Below are positions 39,601 through 46,791 of a DNA stretch of 64,000 bases, piece by piece. Both the position numbers and the translations under genes were made by a program. This DNA is from Megamerina dolium (taxonomy: Eukaryota; Arthropoda; Insecta; Diptera; Megamerinidae): positions 34,145,335-34,209,334 of the forward strand of contig OY978528.1 in NCBI GenBank assembly GCA_963854835.1, given 5' to 3'. The notes under the pieces were generated by a model that saw only the letters and a list, made by a program, of their open reading frames with translations, was not told the DNA's origin and did no database searches. Each line of letters starts with the position of its first letter. The first letter of the stretch is position 1.

Positions 39601-40278
39601 TTTAAGTGTGTCCTCTCTGAGGACAGCCACAATAACCTAAATGATCGTTAAAATCGCTCTTCACATACCTTCGTTATTTACATAAACATGAGTACCTATA
39701 AATATGAGAAATATTAATGTGAATCATATTTTTATTATCATCATCATCATTAGGCACGCATGGAAACGAAAAATTTCTTAAATTCAACTATTACAAATTA
39801 TTATACGACTGGCGAACGTACCGATGCAGTTACATTGATTTGGAATAAAATGATGAGCACCTTTTCATGCTGTGGCGTTAATGATTATCATGATTTTGAT
39901 GCATCGCCATCATGGTTAGCCAATCGTGGTAATCGTACATTACCAGAAGCATGTTGCATTTTGAAGGATGTAGAACGATTGTTGCCACGTGATGATAATT
40001 GTGTGACTGATCCCAATGAAAGTAATAGCTATCATATCCGGGTAAGTTGATAACCATGAAATCGGTACTGATTTTATTGATTTTACTTTTCATTCTATTT
40101 ATTCCACTTGTATTTATAATAATAGGGCTGCTTCGATTTGCTCACCAATTGGATTATATCACATCGTGAAGTAATTATTGGCACATTGTTATTATGTGGT
40201 ACAATACATTTGATTGCAATATTTATAACATTTTGTCTTTGTAAAACATTTGCCAAATATCATGGTATGAGACTGTAA
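13794..40278 (+). CDS. tetraspanin, six coding exons, complete
   Basis: A four-pass membrane protein of 269 residues that would organise partner proteins in plasma-membrane or endosomal microdomains. The coding exons are 13794-13859, 14439-14537, 20425-20553, 38482-38556, 39754-40041 and 40126-40278. All junctions are phase 0 with GT..AG ends. Membrane segments lie near residues 9-31, 66-88, 97-118 and 233-258. The large extracellular loop has the hallmark CCG (162-164), a second CC (190-191) and single cysteines at 206 and 221, six in all. It also has two N-glycosylation sequons (NST near 133, NRT near 183). The start is the only ATG in exon 1 and has the fly-type context GACAAAATG. The sequence resembles insect CD151-like tetraspanins and may correspond to Drosophila Tsp66E, but that assignment is from memory and unverified. 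The long introns are repeat-filled, yet no exon is damaged. Confidence 0.93.
14439..14537 (+). CDS. tetraspanin coding exon 2
   Basis: 33 codons, IIGTIALGTGIWLAV onward: the second half of TM1 and most of the small extracellular loop. Acceptor TTTCAG, donor GTGAGT. Confidence 0.9.
14678..15424 (+). mobile_element. mariner element, deletion derivative
   Basis: TA duplications (14676-14677 and 15425-15426) flank imperfect 24-bp terminal inverted repeats sharing the GCCGAAAAG-type core. The interior encodes broken pieces of a mariner transposase on the + strand: KVKFWGLAEAVGISKEWVR, then RADFFRRFVTMDETN around the first catalytic D, and the C-terminus PPDLAPSGRYLFPN at 15167-15208 through YFQGLDVWYY to the stop at 15363-15365. 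It is about 750 bp against the usual 1.2-1.3 kb and lacks the region around the second catalytic D. It looks irritans-like. It sits in tetraspanin intron 2. Confidence 0.85.
15427..16689. other. intron sequence, nothing recognised
   Basis: Part of tetraspanin intron 2. AT-rich with (ATGT)n-like tracts; no element or exon was identified. Confidence 0.5.
16690..16880 (+). mobile_element. SINE, 5'-truncated, (AACCT)n tail
   Basis: This copy has the SINE body from AAAGTGATGTCACAAGG through GTTCTGCCGTTCGGAACCGG and GTGTCCTCTCAGAGAGGG to CAGCCACATAACC. It lacks the tRNA-like head. It ends in AACCTAACCTAACCT. It belongs to the subfamily also seen at 22386-22548 and 39317-39640. Confidence 0.8.
16881..18835. 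other. intron sequence, nothing recognised
   Basis: Tetraspanin intron 2. It contains a short CA repeat (17972-17991). No coding or mobile-element signal was found. Confidence 0.5.
18843..18905 (-). mobile_element. short SINE 3' fragment
   Basis: On the - strand the segment ends GAGGGCGGCTACACGAACC, matching the 3' end of the SINE at 16690-16880 with divergence. Only about 60 bp remain. Confidence 0.45.
19029..19464 (+). mobile_element. hAT transposon, internally deleted
   Basis: The 8-bp direct repeat ATCTAGAT (19021-19028 and 19465-19472) flanks imperfect inverted ends: CAACGTTGGGTAA at the left and the complement of CAAGGGTGGGCAA at the right. An 8-bp duplication with CA..GGTGGG termini is the hAT superfamily signature. 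At about 19165-19255 the + strand reads CEQWFSKMKYLKSKYRIK followed by ITDTHLEND, the C-terminal dimerisation block of hAT transposases of the ZBED5/GTF2IRD2-like group. The rest of the transposase is deleted, leaving 436 bp. It lies in tetraspanin intron 2. Confidence 0.85.
19473..20424. other. intron sequence, unassigned
   Basis: Slightly more GC-rich than its surroundings between 19490 and 20110, so it may be an old mobile-element fragment. No motif could be named. It ends at the acceptor of coding exon 3. Confidence 0.35.
20425..20553 (+). CDS. tetraspanin coding exon 3
   Basis: 43 codons, QFTQPKVIEQMAYVLCIIGA onward: TM2 and the conserved GYCGAIRES cytoplasmic loop with a palmitoylatable cysteine. 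Acceptor TTTTAG, donor GTAAGT. Confidence 0.93.
20606..21844 (+). mobile_element. mini-me/DINE-type Helentron-like element, copy H1
   Basis: It begins TATACCCTGCATAATGCAAT and ends with ATGCAGGGTATA followed by the hairpin GTCGGC-CCTA-GCCGAC and TGTAAGGAGATTTT, so the ends carry inverted TATACCCTGCAT motifs and a 3' stem-loop. Near 20694-20770 lies the mini-me core: a short TA tract, about 33 bp of conserved sequence and (GTCY)n. Inverted subterminal motifs plus a 3' hairpin and a microsatellite core are the features of DINE-1/Helentron-associated non-autonomous elements. Two copies of an internal tandem monomer are present (markers near 21116 and 21417). No protein is encoded. It lies in tetraspanin intron 3. 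Confidence 0.82.
21845..22385. other. intron sequence, nothing recognised
   Basis: AT-rich part of tetraspanin intron 3. Confidence 0.5.
22386..22548 (+). mobile_element. SINE, 5'-truncated copy
   Basis: The copy spans the body segment GTTCTGCAGTTCGGAACCGG to GTCCTCTCAGAGAGAGGG and CAGCCACATAACC. It has no head and is shorter than the 16690 copy. Confidence 0.75.
22549..23032. other. intron sequence between two repeats
   Basis: Nothing recognised. The 96-codon frame at 22826-23116 runs from unique sequence into the next mini-me element and is not a gene. Confidence 0.5.
23033..25694 (+). mobile_element. mini-me/DINE-type Helentron-like element, copy H2, with long tandem array
   Basis: It has the same ends as H1 (TATACCCTGCATAATGC at the start; the GTCGGC..GCCGAC hairpin then TGTAAGGAGATTTT at the end) and the same GTCY core (near 23170-23195). 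At 2.66 kb it is twice as long as H1 because the interior is a tandem array. The marker block CTTCTGTCTAG recurs near 23550, 23847, 24158, 24471, 24783, 25094 and 25404, giving seven monomers spaced 297-313 bp. Monomers share CCACGCCCACT and CCCATACAAA boxes. No protein is encoded. Confidence 0.82.
23400..25500 (+). repeat. tandem array of ~310-bp monomers
   Basis: Seven monomers are recognisable by the CTTCTGTCTAG block and by the CCACGCCCACT plus CCCATACAAAG blocks. The last two are more diverged. The array lies wholly within H2. Confidence 0.88.
25860..26400 (-). pseudogene. mariner transposase remnant
   Basis: The - strand reads a piece of the N-terminal DNA-binding region, including DRQINEKVYESLQLVKLDRH and AICQDITNAQRINH, with frameshifts. 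No terminal repeats or catalytic residues were found. It lies in tetraspanin intron 3. Confidence 0.5.
26401..28139. other. intron sequence with (ATT)n
   Basis: Apart from the 20-unit ATT microsatellite at 27583-27642, nothing was recognised. The Leu-rich and Asn-rich frames there come from that microsatellite. Confidence 0.5.
27583..27642. repeat. (ATT)20 microsatellite
   Basis: Sixty uninterrupted bases of ATT triplets. Confidence 0.97.
28140..29312 (-). mobile_element. diverged mini-me/Helentron-like element, copy H5, split by a SINE
   Basis: Read on the - strand, it starts near 29312 with TATACCCTTGACGGAAGC, followed by the degraded GTCY core near 29210-29245 and the familiar CGACGAAGTTTGGCATGAG block. 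It continues on the far side of the SINE at 28786-29135 with CCTATAATCCAGAG and degenerate monomer sequence to about 28140. It is clearly older than H1-H3. Confidence 0.7.
28786..29135 (-). mobile_element. full-length tRNA-derived SINE nested in H5
   Basis: On the - strand it starts with a tRNA-like head, GCAGCCGTAACTCAGTGGTT then AGCGCATTGGCC. The A-box-like and B-box-like (GTGGGCTCCATCTCC) elements are slightly degraded. A body of about 230 bp follows, then the 3' segment CAAAGGGCCCTTCGGGGGCT and a CACATATTTATTT tail. It interrupts H5 between sequences that are contiguous in H1-H3. Near-repeats ATAAAATTA/ATAAATTA at the borders may be the target duplication. Confidence 0.8.
29313..30580. 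other. intron sequence, nothing recognised
   Basis: AT-rich part of tetraspanin intron 3. Confidence 0.5.
30584..31186 (+). mobile_element. MITE with TTA duplication, copy 1, carrying a SINE insert
   Basis: Terminal inverted repeats TAGCCTAGACAGACGGCAG and its near-complement stand between TTA repeats (30581-30583 and 31187-31189). A 3-bp TWA duplication suggests the PIF/Harbinger superfamily. Near the left end is the perfect palindrome GAGTTAATTCGAATTAACTC. No protein is encoded. Without the SINE insert and its duplicated target (82 bp), the length is about 521 bp, close to the second copy at 40938-41450, which lies in the opposite orientation. Confidence 0.85.
31044..31105 (+). mobile_element. 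62-bp 5'-truncated SINE with 20-bp target duplication
   Basis: The 20-bp sequence TACTACCGTCTGTTAGGTTA stands at 31024-31043 and again at 31106-31125. Between them lies only the SINE's 3' end (GAGAAGCTCGGCC to CACATATTTATTT plus a T-rich tail). Long duplications and 5' truncation show target-primed reverse transcription by a LINE. Confidence 0.92.
31708..33607 (-). mobile_element. mini-me/DINE-type Helentron-like element, copy H3
   Basis: Reads from 33607 (TATACCCTGCATAATGC) to about 31708 (hairpin GTCAGC..GCCGAC then TGTAAGG). The GTCY core is near 33450-33475. The marker block of the internal monomer recurs on the - strand near 33095, 32815, 32518 and 32210, so this copy has four monomers against two in H1 and seven in H2. 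No protein is encoded. Confidence 0.82.
33655..33890 (-). pseudogene. possible mariner transposase C-terminal remnant
   Basis: The - strand gives FLFGKNFNTYNDVKNGSTEF, which resembles the segment after the last catalytic D in some mariner transposases. The block before it is frameshifted. Weak evidence. Confidence 0.35.
33891..35439. other. intron sequence, nothing recognised
   Basis: AT-rich part of tetraspanin intron 3 with many short TATA/ATGT tracts. Confidence 0.5.
35440..38010 (+). pseudogene. LOA/I-like LINE, degenerate pol with RNase H region
   Basis: The + strand holds, in several frames, the linker after the endonuclease (VPWWNEQLKDKRMEVR at about 35475), the RT fingers (FRPISLTSFILKTMERLIDL, about 36070-36130), GCPQGDILSPLLW (36445-36485), the catalytic GYADDLAIL (36541-36567), the thumb and an RNase H-like TFQTEIYAIDELA (37403). 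The C-terminal zinc-knuckle-like block CRLCLEENETSIHILCECPA lies at 37729-37788. An RNase H domain in a LINE with this layout suggests the LOA or I group. At least five frameshifts are present, for example near 35840, 36290, 36910 and 37270. It lies on the sense strand of the tetraspanin, in intron 3. Confidence 0.85.
38030..38345 (-). pseudogene. mariner (SETMAR-type) transposase remnant
   Basis: The - strand reads KTVYVSFYDCKGLIHRK, then REHYLKVLKSLWPW, matching the region around the second strand of the mariner catalytic core (FFDCKG...YY..VL..L). The first and third catalytic residues are outside or lost. Confidence 0.65.
38482..38556 (+). CDS. tetraspanin coding exon 4
   Basis: 25 codons, FGILYTLLLIAEIVACGLAA onward: TM3 and the first residues of the large loop. 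Acceptor TTTACAG, donor GTTAGT, slightly off consensus. Confidence 0.92.
38590..39040 (-). pseudogene. DD41D-related transposase remnant
   Basis: The - strand reads NKFIYSDEANFHFNKQNNRI around the first catalytic D, then PMHSKRE, FFKNAAGNGISVSVEHYRG and LWFQQKGDQPS where the second D is expected; the order matches the transposase at 50438-51707. In this copy the second catalytic D is replaced by K. Stops and gaps show it is dead. It lies in tetraspanin intron 4. Confidence 0.7.
39317..39640 (+). mobile_element. tRNA-derived SINE, near full length
   Basis: The head reads TAGCTCAGTGATTAG (A-box-like, about 39327-39341) and GGTTCAATTCTC (B-box-like, 39371), spaced as in tRNA genes. The body passes GTGATGTCACAAGG, TTCTGCCGTTCGGAATCGG and GTGTCCTCTCTGAGG, and ends CAGCCACAATAACC. 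The head cannot fold into a complete acceptor stem, so this is not a working tRNA. Same family as 16690 and 22386. It lies in intron 4 of the tetraspanin, 113 bp before exon 5. Confidence 0.82.
39754..40041 (+). CDS. tetraspanin coding exon 5 (large loop)
   Basis: 96 codons encode nearly all of the large extracellular loop, with CCG, the second CC pair and both sequons. The acceptor is preceded by (ATC)n (TATTATCATCATCATCATTAG), an unusually purine-containing tract. Donor GTAAGT. Confidence 0.95.
40126..40278 (+). CDS. tetraspanin last coding exon
   Basis: 50 codons plus TAA (40276-40278): GCFDLLTNWI closes the large loop, then TM4 and the short tail CKTFAKYHGMRL with a palmitoylatable cysteine. 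Intron 5 is only 84 bp. Confidence 0.94.
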   Translation, partial: GCFDLLTNWIISHREVIIGTLLLCGTIHLIAIFITFCLCKTFAKYHGMRL

Positions 40279-40930
40279 GCAAATGAAAAAAAGAACTCGC
40301 ACTCACAAAAACGTTCAACCCCCCCCCAAAAAAAGTTCGTACATAACATATACAAGGCATTTAATTTTTGGTAATTCATGTGTATAAATGACAATCTATA
40401 GAACGTAGTTTTGTTAACGAAACTGTTTTAAATAATGGTTTTCAACAAATTCAATATTATAAATATGAAAATAAGAAATATCCCGCATATAATCATGCCA
40501 TTATATATGTACATTTTGTTTGAACATTTTCCTAACTTTTCATTTGTTATGTACAATGTTGATTTTTATTCTTATTTTATTCTGTTGCATATTTATATCA
40601 TAATAATACGTTTTATAAGTGAAAATTATTGAAATTGTAAATCATTTAATTATGTTTTTAAGATATTATAAATACAATACATACATAAGTTATAGGAGAA
40701 CTAATATAAATATAAGAAATTATTAATAATTCGATTAGTAATGTTAATCCACTCTGTACATCACAATTGAATTGGAAATTAAATGGAGATATTACAATCT
40801 AGTGCATAAGCTCTTGGTAAATTGCAAAAAACGCATATATAGTAAATGAACATCCACTTTGTTGTTGTGATTGCAAACGGTACAAATACTAGTTTGCATA
40901 TGCTCTTTTGCAATGCTCCATCGTACTACT
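40279..40930 (+). other. probable 3'UTR region of the tetraspanin
   Basis: AT-rich sequence directly after the stop. No AATAAA could be fixed close by. Possible signals lie in the MITE (40981) and at 41905-41910, so the end of the transcript is unknown. Confidence 0.4.
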
Positions 40931-40937
40931 CCACTAA

Positions 40938-41450
40938 TAGCCTAGACAGACGGCAGCCTAATTCCGGATTACTTAATCCTAATAAAATAATAACCTGACA
41001 GACGGCAGTATTGCGGATTAACTAAACGGCTGATTGCTGTTTTATTAGGTCTGCTCACTTACATTACTATCACTATCAATTTCTGTCACTCTCAATATGA
41101 GAAAATCTACAAGAAGTACTTAAACTGAAAACTATCAGAAACTTGTAAATTGACATTCACCGTTCGTAATTGACAGCTGGATTTATTTGTTCGCCAACAC
41201 TTTTCATGTTGAAAACTGTTAACAATTGTTGAAAGTTTTTTGTTAGCGAACAAACCTAATATTTTGTAAAATGGATCGAGAAAAATTCACAATAGACAAT
41301 TTTCAGCAGTGTTGCCATAGCAAATTGCCCTAATCCTCTTTTATTTTGAGAATTAACTCATAGAGTTTATGCGGATTAGCTGCAGTTAATGCACGAGTTA
41401 ATTCGAATTAACTTGGTAATCCGGAATTTTGCTGCCGTCTGTCTAGGCTA
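40938..41450 (-). mobile_element. MITE with TAA duplication, copy 2
   Basis: Terminal inverted repeats of about 35 bp start TAGCCTAGACAGACGGCAG at both ends. TAA repeats flank it (40935-40937 and 41451-41453). The interior matches copy 1 (30584-31186) in reverse orientation, without the SINE insert. It carries the same 20-bp palindrome GAGTTAATTCGAATTAACTC. Confidence 0.87.
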
Positions 41451-41453
41451 TAA

Positions 41454-42950
41454 TGTATAGAAGTTATTCTCAAATGCTGATTATAATCGTATGCATGTAT
41501 ACATAGAAATTTTATATATAAAAATTGTTGAGAAAATCATTTATTACATATAAATATGTTATTTGAGGATTAATTAAGTAAAACGAGATAGATTCACTGA
41601 TTTCGGTGGTTGGCAACACTGTTTTGTAACTATACATTTACATAAATATTTTAACTTAAACAATTTATCCCAGCAAAATATGATAATTTCAAGCTTTGCT
41701 TTTTTCAAATTCCAAATATTAGTTTGCATTCGATTTCATATTTTTTAAAGTTGCCTCCCAATTGTTTCCTCCTTTCCTACAAACAAATATGTACTAGCAA
41801 TGGAAATACATAATACTGTTGTACATTATGTACTATATACACATATAGTGATTAAGTAAATGTAAAGTAAATATTTTGTAAATTTTTGTATTATTGTATT
41901 TTGAAATAAATCTTACATAATCCATTGAAAAACTATATTGAGTATATCAGAAACTCAATATAGGGTCGTAATCGTTTTATAATATTAATTTAGCGTTACG
42001 GTAAGTAAGCAGTAAATTCATATGATATTAAGAAAAAAGTCTCCAAACTCTCATCGATTTGAGTGCTTTTGTGAAAATGGGAGAAAAAACGAGTAACGAG
42101 ATGTCATAGAGATGTCTGTGGCAAAAAGCAGTAACCGCTTAAGTCGAGCTAGGAGATAATTTAGTTACATGCACCACCAAGACCGCCATACTTTATCACA
42201 TGTTGTGTAAAATTTTCGTAAAGTTCGCATTTAACACATTGATTGCCAAGCGGTGTAAAAAAAACCATCACTAGGGGCCAAGCAGATTTTTTGTTAAAAA
42301 TATATATACTTCTATATTAATTTTAGAGCTATTCCCGATCAATTTTGTTGTTTATTTTGGATTTCATAACTGTTTTTCTATATATTGCACTTTTTCGTAC
42401 GAAACGCTCCTGTATAATTGAAATTTAATCGTAAAAGTCGTTGTTGTACGAAGATGTTTTTTGCAAAAACATAAAAAATTTAATTTAGTAAAAATTTAAT
42501 TTAATTTTCGTACGACGTGGCATTTTGAGAAAATCAAAAAATTTATATTAATTTAAGCTCAACTCAAATTGCCATTAATACTTAGAAATTTAATAACGCT
42601 CTCCTATATGCTTTTTTCAACGGATTTGTTTTTGAAAGGAAATGTGTAAATCAAAGGCAAGCGGGATGTTGTTTTTGGGGGTCTCTGCACCATTATTTTC
42701 CGCCGTAAAATTTGGTAATTTAAAAGTTGCCGTACCAGCTTGGCAAACCTAGAACTTTCGTGACATCCAAAAACTGCATTCTCTGAGTTCACCAAGTGGT
42801 GCTAGATAGTCGTGGAATGAAATTGAGGGATGTAGTAGAGACCATGAATATGTTCAAAGAACGTATGTATCACATATACTAGAATCAAGATTTTATTCAG
42901 TTTTTGTTGCGATTTCGGAACAATAAACGATTATTTTCAAAAAGGAGAAA
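41454..42950. other. intergenic stretch between the two genes
   Basis: AT-rich; an AATAAA at 41905-41910 could be a late tetraspanin polyadenylation signal. No gene or element was recognised. Confidence 0.45.
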
Positions 42951-42954
42951 CGAA

Positions 42955-43115
42955 TAATAAATAAATAAATATGTGGCACTTATAGGCTCCGAAGGACTCT
43001 TTGGTCGGGCTTCTCTTCCATTGGCTTCAGTAGCAGCTACTGGTATTAGCCAGCTCCGAACAGCAGAACTCTTGTGGCATCACTGTTTGCTTTGTCACAG
43101 AGCGCGTGTTTATGT
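42955..43115 (-). mobile_element. SINE 3' portion
   Basis: On the - strand it reads from the body (CAGTGATGCCACAAGAGTTC) to GAGAAGCCCGACC, TCCTTCGGAGCCTATAAGTG and CACATATTTATTT. The head is missing. Confidence 0.75.
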
Positions 43116-43279
43116 TTTTTTTAATTAAATCTGAGTTTCTGAATAAACAAAATTATTCACACAAGAAAATTATAACCAAGATCAAAGCCAAGCTAGATAA
43201 GTATTAATCGGACTTTGCATCGTTGATGAAGATGATTCAAAAATATACCGGATATGAAGAAGCTGTGCGCGTGATGTAT

Positions 43280-43470
43280 GCCGCGCTTGGCCATCATCAT
43301 GACAATGCGCCTAATAATTCATCATCAGTTGCGTAAATAAAATTGCAAGAAATCGGGTTTGAACTGCTTCCTCAGCTACCCCAGTCGCCAGATCTCGCCC
43401 CCAGAGACTTCTAGCTGGTTTCCAAACCTGAGAACATGGCTCACCGGCAAGTGATTTTACTTTTCAGACT
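43280..43470 (+). pseudogene. mariner transposase remnant
   Basis: The + strand reads HHDNAPNNSSSVA, then KLQEIGFELLPQLPQSPDLA and PRDF: the second and third catalytic aspartates of a mariner transposase in a broken frame. No ends were found. Confidence 0.75.
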
Positions 43471-43803
43471 TTTTTTAGGCATGTATGTTGAAAAATAAAA
43501 TCGAATTTGGCAAAAAAACAAATTATTTCTTGTTTCACTTATTCCAAACCTTTTAAACCACATAGTATATATATATGAAATGTCTGGTCCCTCTGTGAGG
43601 AAGGTATTCTGTGATATTTATTACAGTTGCCATGTGGTGAGGCACGAACTAGAATGTGGAATTATTTTCAGTAAGCAACTTTCTTTAACATCAGCCTAAT
43701 ATGTGCGTGACCAAAAATGTGCGACCAAATAAAATTTCTTTCAGTACCTCAAAAAAACCTATAACCGCTGCCACCGCCACGATAAAAAATCGTACTTGAT
43801 AGG

Positions 43804-43915
43804 TGTGATGAGTGCAATGAAAATACTTGTGTTCAGTTTGGCGATCCGAATAAGACTGACTTTAATGTGTATAGATATATATAAGAATAACAGTAATAGT
43901 AAGTGTTGTGTGACA
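43804..43915 (-). repeat. 3' LTR
   Basis: 112 bp, identical as read to 48535-48646. On the element's strand it starts TGTCACACAACAC and ends CACTCATCACA. Confidence 0.93.
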
Positions 43916-43924
43916 TCCCCCTTT

Positions 43925-43955
<31 letters not shown>
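43916..43955 (-). promoter_or_regulatory. polypurine tract of the LTR element
   Basis: On the - strand a run of A leads into GAAAAGGGGGA immediately before the 3' LTR: the site where plus-strand DNA synthesis would be primed. Confidence 0.85.
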
Positions 43956-43959
<4 letters not shown>

Positions 43960-44033
43960 ATTAGAAATTCAAATTGAGATTTTATTTATTCGCTATAAAA
44001 CTAAATATTTTAAAATTAAATTTAATTATATAA

Positions 44034-45233
44034 TTATTTTGATGCATCGTATTTAATGACTGGTTTAATCTTTCTTCCGAAACGGCTGGTTTTCAAAGAA
44101 TTATCAGATTCCGGCTGTTCATGGCTAGCTTCATTTTCGATGGTCGGTTGTGTTATCGTTGTTGGTGTTGTTGATAATTCTATTGATGTTGATTGTGCTG
44201 ATGTTGCTTGTGTCGATTTTGCATCGTCCGTGGGCGTTGCTGGTGTTGGAATTTTTGCCTTTGTAACGTGGAGATGAAAATTATTTCGACGATATTTCTT
44301 GCCTTCTGGTGTTTCCAAAATGACCGATCGTGGATTTTCTGTGATTTCCACAACCTTCGCAGGTTTCCACTCGCGATGATTCGTTTGCATTCTAACATTT
44401 TCACCTAGCTTGAGCGGTACCCGTGGTAATGTCGTTCGGTCAGCATATCTCTTTTGATTTAATCGAAGTTCGCGAAGCTCATCACTCACGCCAGTGACCA
44501 CCCTCGGTTTTAAGTTAGCAATTTCATTTGGCAGAACTGATCTTGTTTGACGGCTGAATAATCTTTCGTTTGGTAATTTTAGTACGTCATTTCTTGGAGT
44601 ATTGTGAAGTAATAACATTGCCAAAAATGGATCCGTTCCGTCGCGAAGACATTTTTTGAGGATTCCTTTAACTGTTTGTACGTTCCTTTCCGCAAACCCG
44701 TTTGAACGAGGGTAATGTGGTGAAGAAATTTTGTGCTTAAATCCCCATGTATTTGCGAAGTCCGTGAATTTTCGGCTTGTGTATTGAGTTCCACCATCTA
44801 ATTCCACGATTTCCGGTATTCCATGTACGGAAAACCATCTACGTAATTTCAATATTACTTCAGCTGATGTTGATGATTTAAGCTTTTCGAAGTCGGAAAA
44901 TCCCGAGTAATGGTCTGCAATCAACAAATAGTCATTACCAGTAAGCATGAAGATATCAGTTGACACTATTTGGAATGGATATTCCGGAATCATGCGCATT
45001 ACTAAGGGTTCTTTTATATTGGCTCTTTGTGTTTGCTGGCATACCACACATTTTTCAACGAAGTCTTTCACATCCACTGTCAATCCCGTCCAAAAAAGTG
45101 TTTGACGGATACGTTGAATTGTTTTTTAGATGCCAGTATGACCTCTATGAGCTTCACCGAGCAAAGAGTTAATTAGCGTCTCCGGTACGATGATTTTATT
45201 TCCCTTTAGCATCAATCCATCCTCATATGTGAT
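44034..45233 (-). pseudogene. integrase region of the LTR element
   Basis: This part would insert the DNA copy into the genome. It starts with the zinc-binding HHCC domain (EAHRGHTGI and CVVCQQ). It continues into the catalytic core with the first D in QIVSTDIFML, the second in VELDGGTQY and the E in NGFAERNVQ, and ends with a C-terminal DNA-binding region. After KIPTPATP comes a Thr/Ser/Gln-rich tail. In-frame TAA codons at 45236-45234 and 45128-45126 cut the N-terminal zinc domain away from RT and split it. The core from 45083 to the stop at 44034 is open over 349 codons. Confidence 0.9.
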
Positions 45234-46323
45234 TTAATGTATAAATGGAGCGTATTTTTTAATTATCAATGGTATTTCGTCCATTTTTTCTAGGCATTTT
45301 TTCGAAATATATCCTTTTAAAACGCTTAGTTCTTTATCGCGTGCTGTTTCTATTATTAATCTCTCGCGTAATTTTTCGCTGATAGCATGTTGTATCACGT
45401 TTATTGCTCCTATTTCCTCCCTTTCGATCTCTTCCACTTCACAGTCTCGACTCAAAGTATCTGCTACAGGAATGGCTGTACCCCTGACGTACTTAATTAG
45501 TGGTCTGTAAGGTAATATATCGAAAATGATACGCTGTAGTCTGAGCGGTGCGTTTTGGATCGTGTTCTTGAAAATTGTTTCGAGCGGTTTGTGATCTGTT
45601 TCGATGTGTACTTCTTTTCCGTATACATATTCGTGAAACTTTTCGCAACCGAATCTAATTGCCAATGCCTCCTTAACTATTTGCGGTTGATTTTGTTGTG
45701 AAGCTGTGAATGCTCTTGTAGCATAAGCAATCGGTTTTTCTCCTTGCATTAAGCATGCACCCATCGCGACGCTACTGGCATCGACGGAAAGTTTTACCGG
45801 TTTGTTGACGTCGTAATATGCCAGCACCGGTGTGTTCGTTAATACCTTTTTGATTTTTTCAAAAGCCTTTTTATGCTCTGCTTCCCAGCTCCACGCCGTA
45901 TCTTTATGCAACAATTTTCGCAAAGGTTCTGTTAAATCTGATAAATTGACAACGAATTTGCCTAGGTAGTTTACCATGCCTAAAAAGCGCTGTAACTCTT
46001 TCACATTTGCAGGCGTTTTAAGCTGGTGAATTGCCTTCACTTTCTCTTCGTCTGCTTTATATCCCTTTTGTGAAAAAATATGTCCGAGAAATTTAACTGT
46101 TGTTTTATTGAATTCGCACTTTTCTTTGTTTAGTGTGAATCCCGCCTCAGTAAGTTTTTTGATAACTATTTCGGTTGTCTTTTTTAATTCTTCCAGCGTC
46201 GGTGCGTGTATAAAAATGTCGTCCATGGCTACCTCACATCGTTTAATACCATCCAACACCCTGTTCATTAACTCAGAAAACACTTCTGGTGCTGAGCTTA
46301 TCCCGAATGGCTCTGCGTAGATA
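45234..46323 (-). pseudogene. reverse transcriptase palm and RNase H of the LTR element
   Basis: This frame begins after a -1/+1 shift near 46320 and reads EVFSELMNRVLDGI, then CEVAMDDIFIHAP, the RT catalytic box. Next come FLGHIFSQKGYKADEEKVKA, RFLGMVNYLGKFV and the RNase H domain (LSVDASSVAMGACL, then ETDHKPLE). The residue before the catalytic DD pair is M and the one before that A, whereas most Ty3/gypsy elements have Y followed by V, I or L. It ends at TAA 45236-45234. Confidence 0.9.
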
Positions 46324-46791
46324 GCTGTATCTGCCCCACGGTGTAGAAAATGTTAAGTATTTACTAGTTCGCTCCGTGACCCTTACCTGCCAGAAACCCT
46401 TTTGACAATCTAGTTTTGTGAAGTATTTGCTGCCGGTTGTTTTCGCCGCAATTTCTTCCACCGTTTTCATTGGGTAGATTCTTCTTTTAATGTTTTTATT
46501 TAGCTCGGTTGGGTCCATGCACACTCGAAGCTTTCCCTTGTTTACTAATAACATTGGGCTTACGGCTGGAGTTGGCTCGCTGATTCTTTTAATAACGCCC
46601 ATTCTTTCCATCTTTTCTAATTCTTCCTTTACTTGGTCGCGTATTGCAAATGGTATTTTTCTTGCCGGGATTATTTTAAGTTTTGGGTTATCTATTAGAT
46701 CAATGTCGTACTCGAAATTTTTGCAGCATCCCAGTGACTGGACCCTTTTGACAAATCCCATTTTTTCACAGTCATCCCCGCCTAGAATAGA
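46323..46791 (-). pseudogene. protease end and RT fingers of the LTR element
   Basis: Same frame as Gag, directly after the TAA at 46794-46792. The first residues, ILGGD, look like the C-terminal part of the retropepsin fold, so the TAA falls inside the protease. The frame then covers the RT N-terminus: PARKIPFAIRDQVKEELEKM, GVIKRISEPTPAVSPMLLV and FTKLDCQKGFWQV. It leaves frame near 46320. Confidence 0.88.

Noticed and set aside
44056..44408. + strand frames opposite the integrase
   Set aside because: Shadows of the - strand pol frame.
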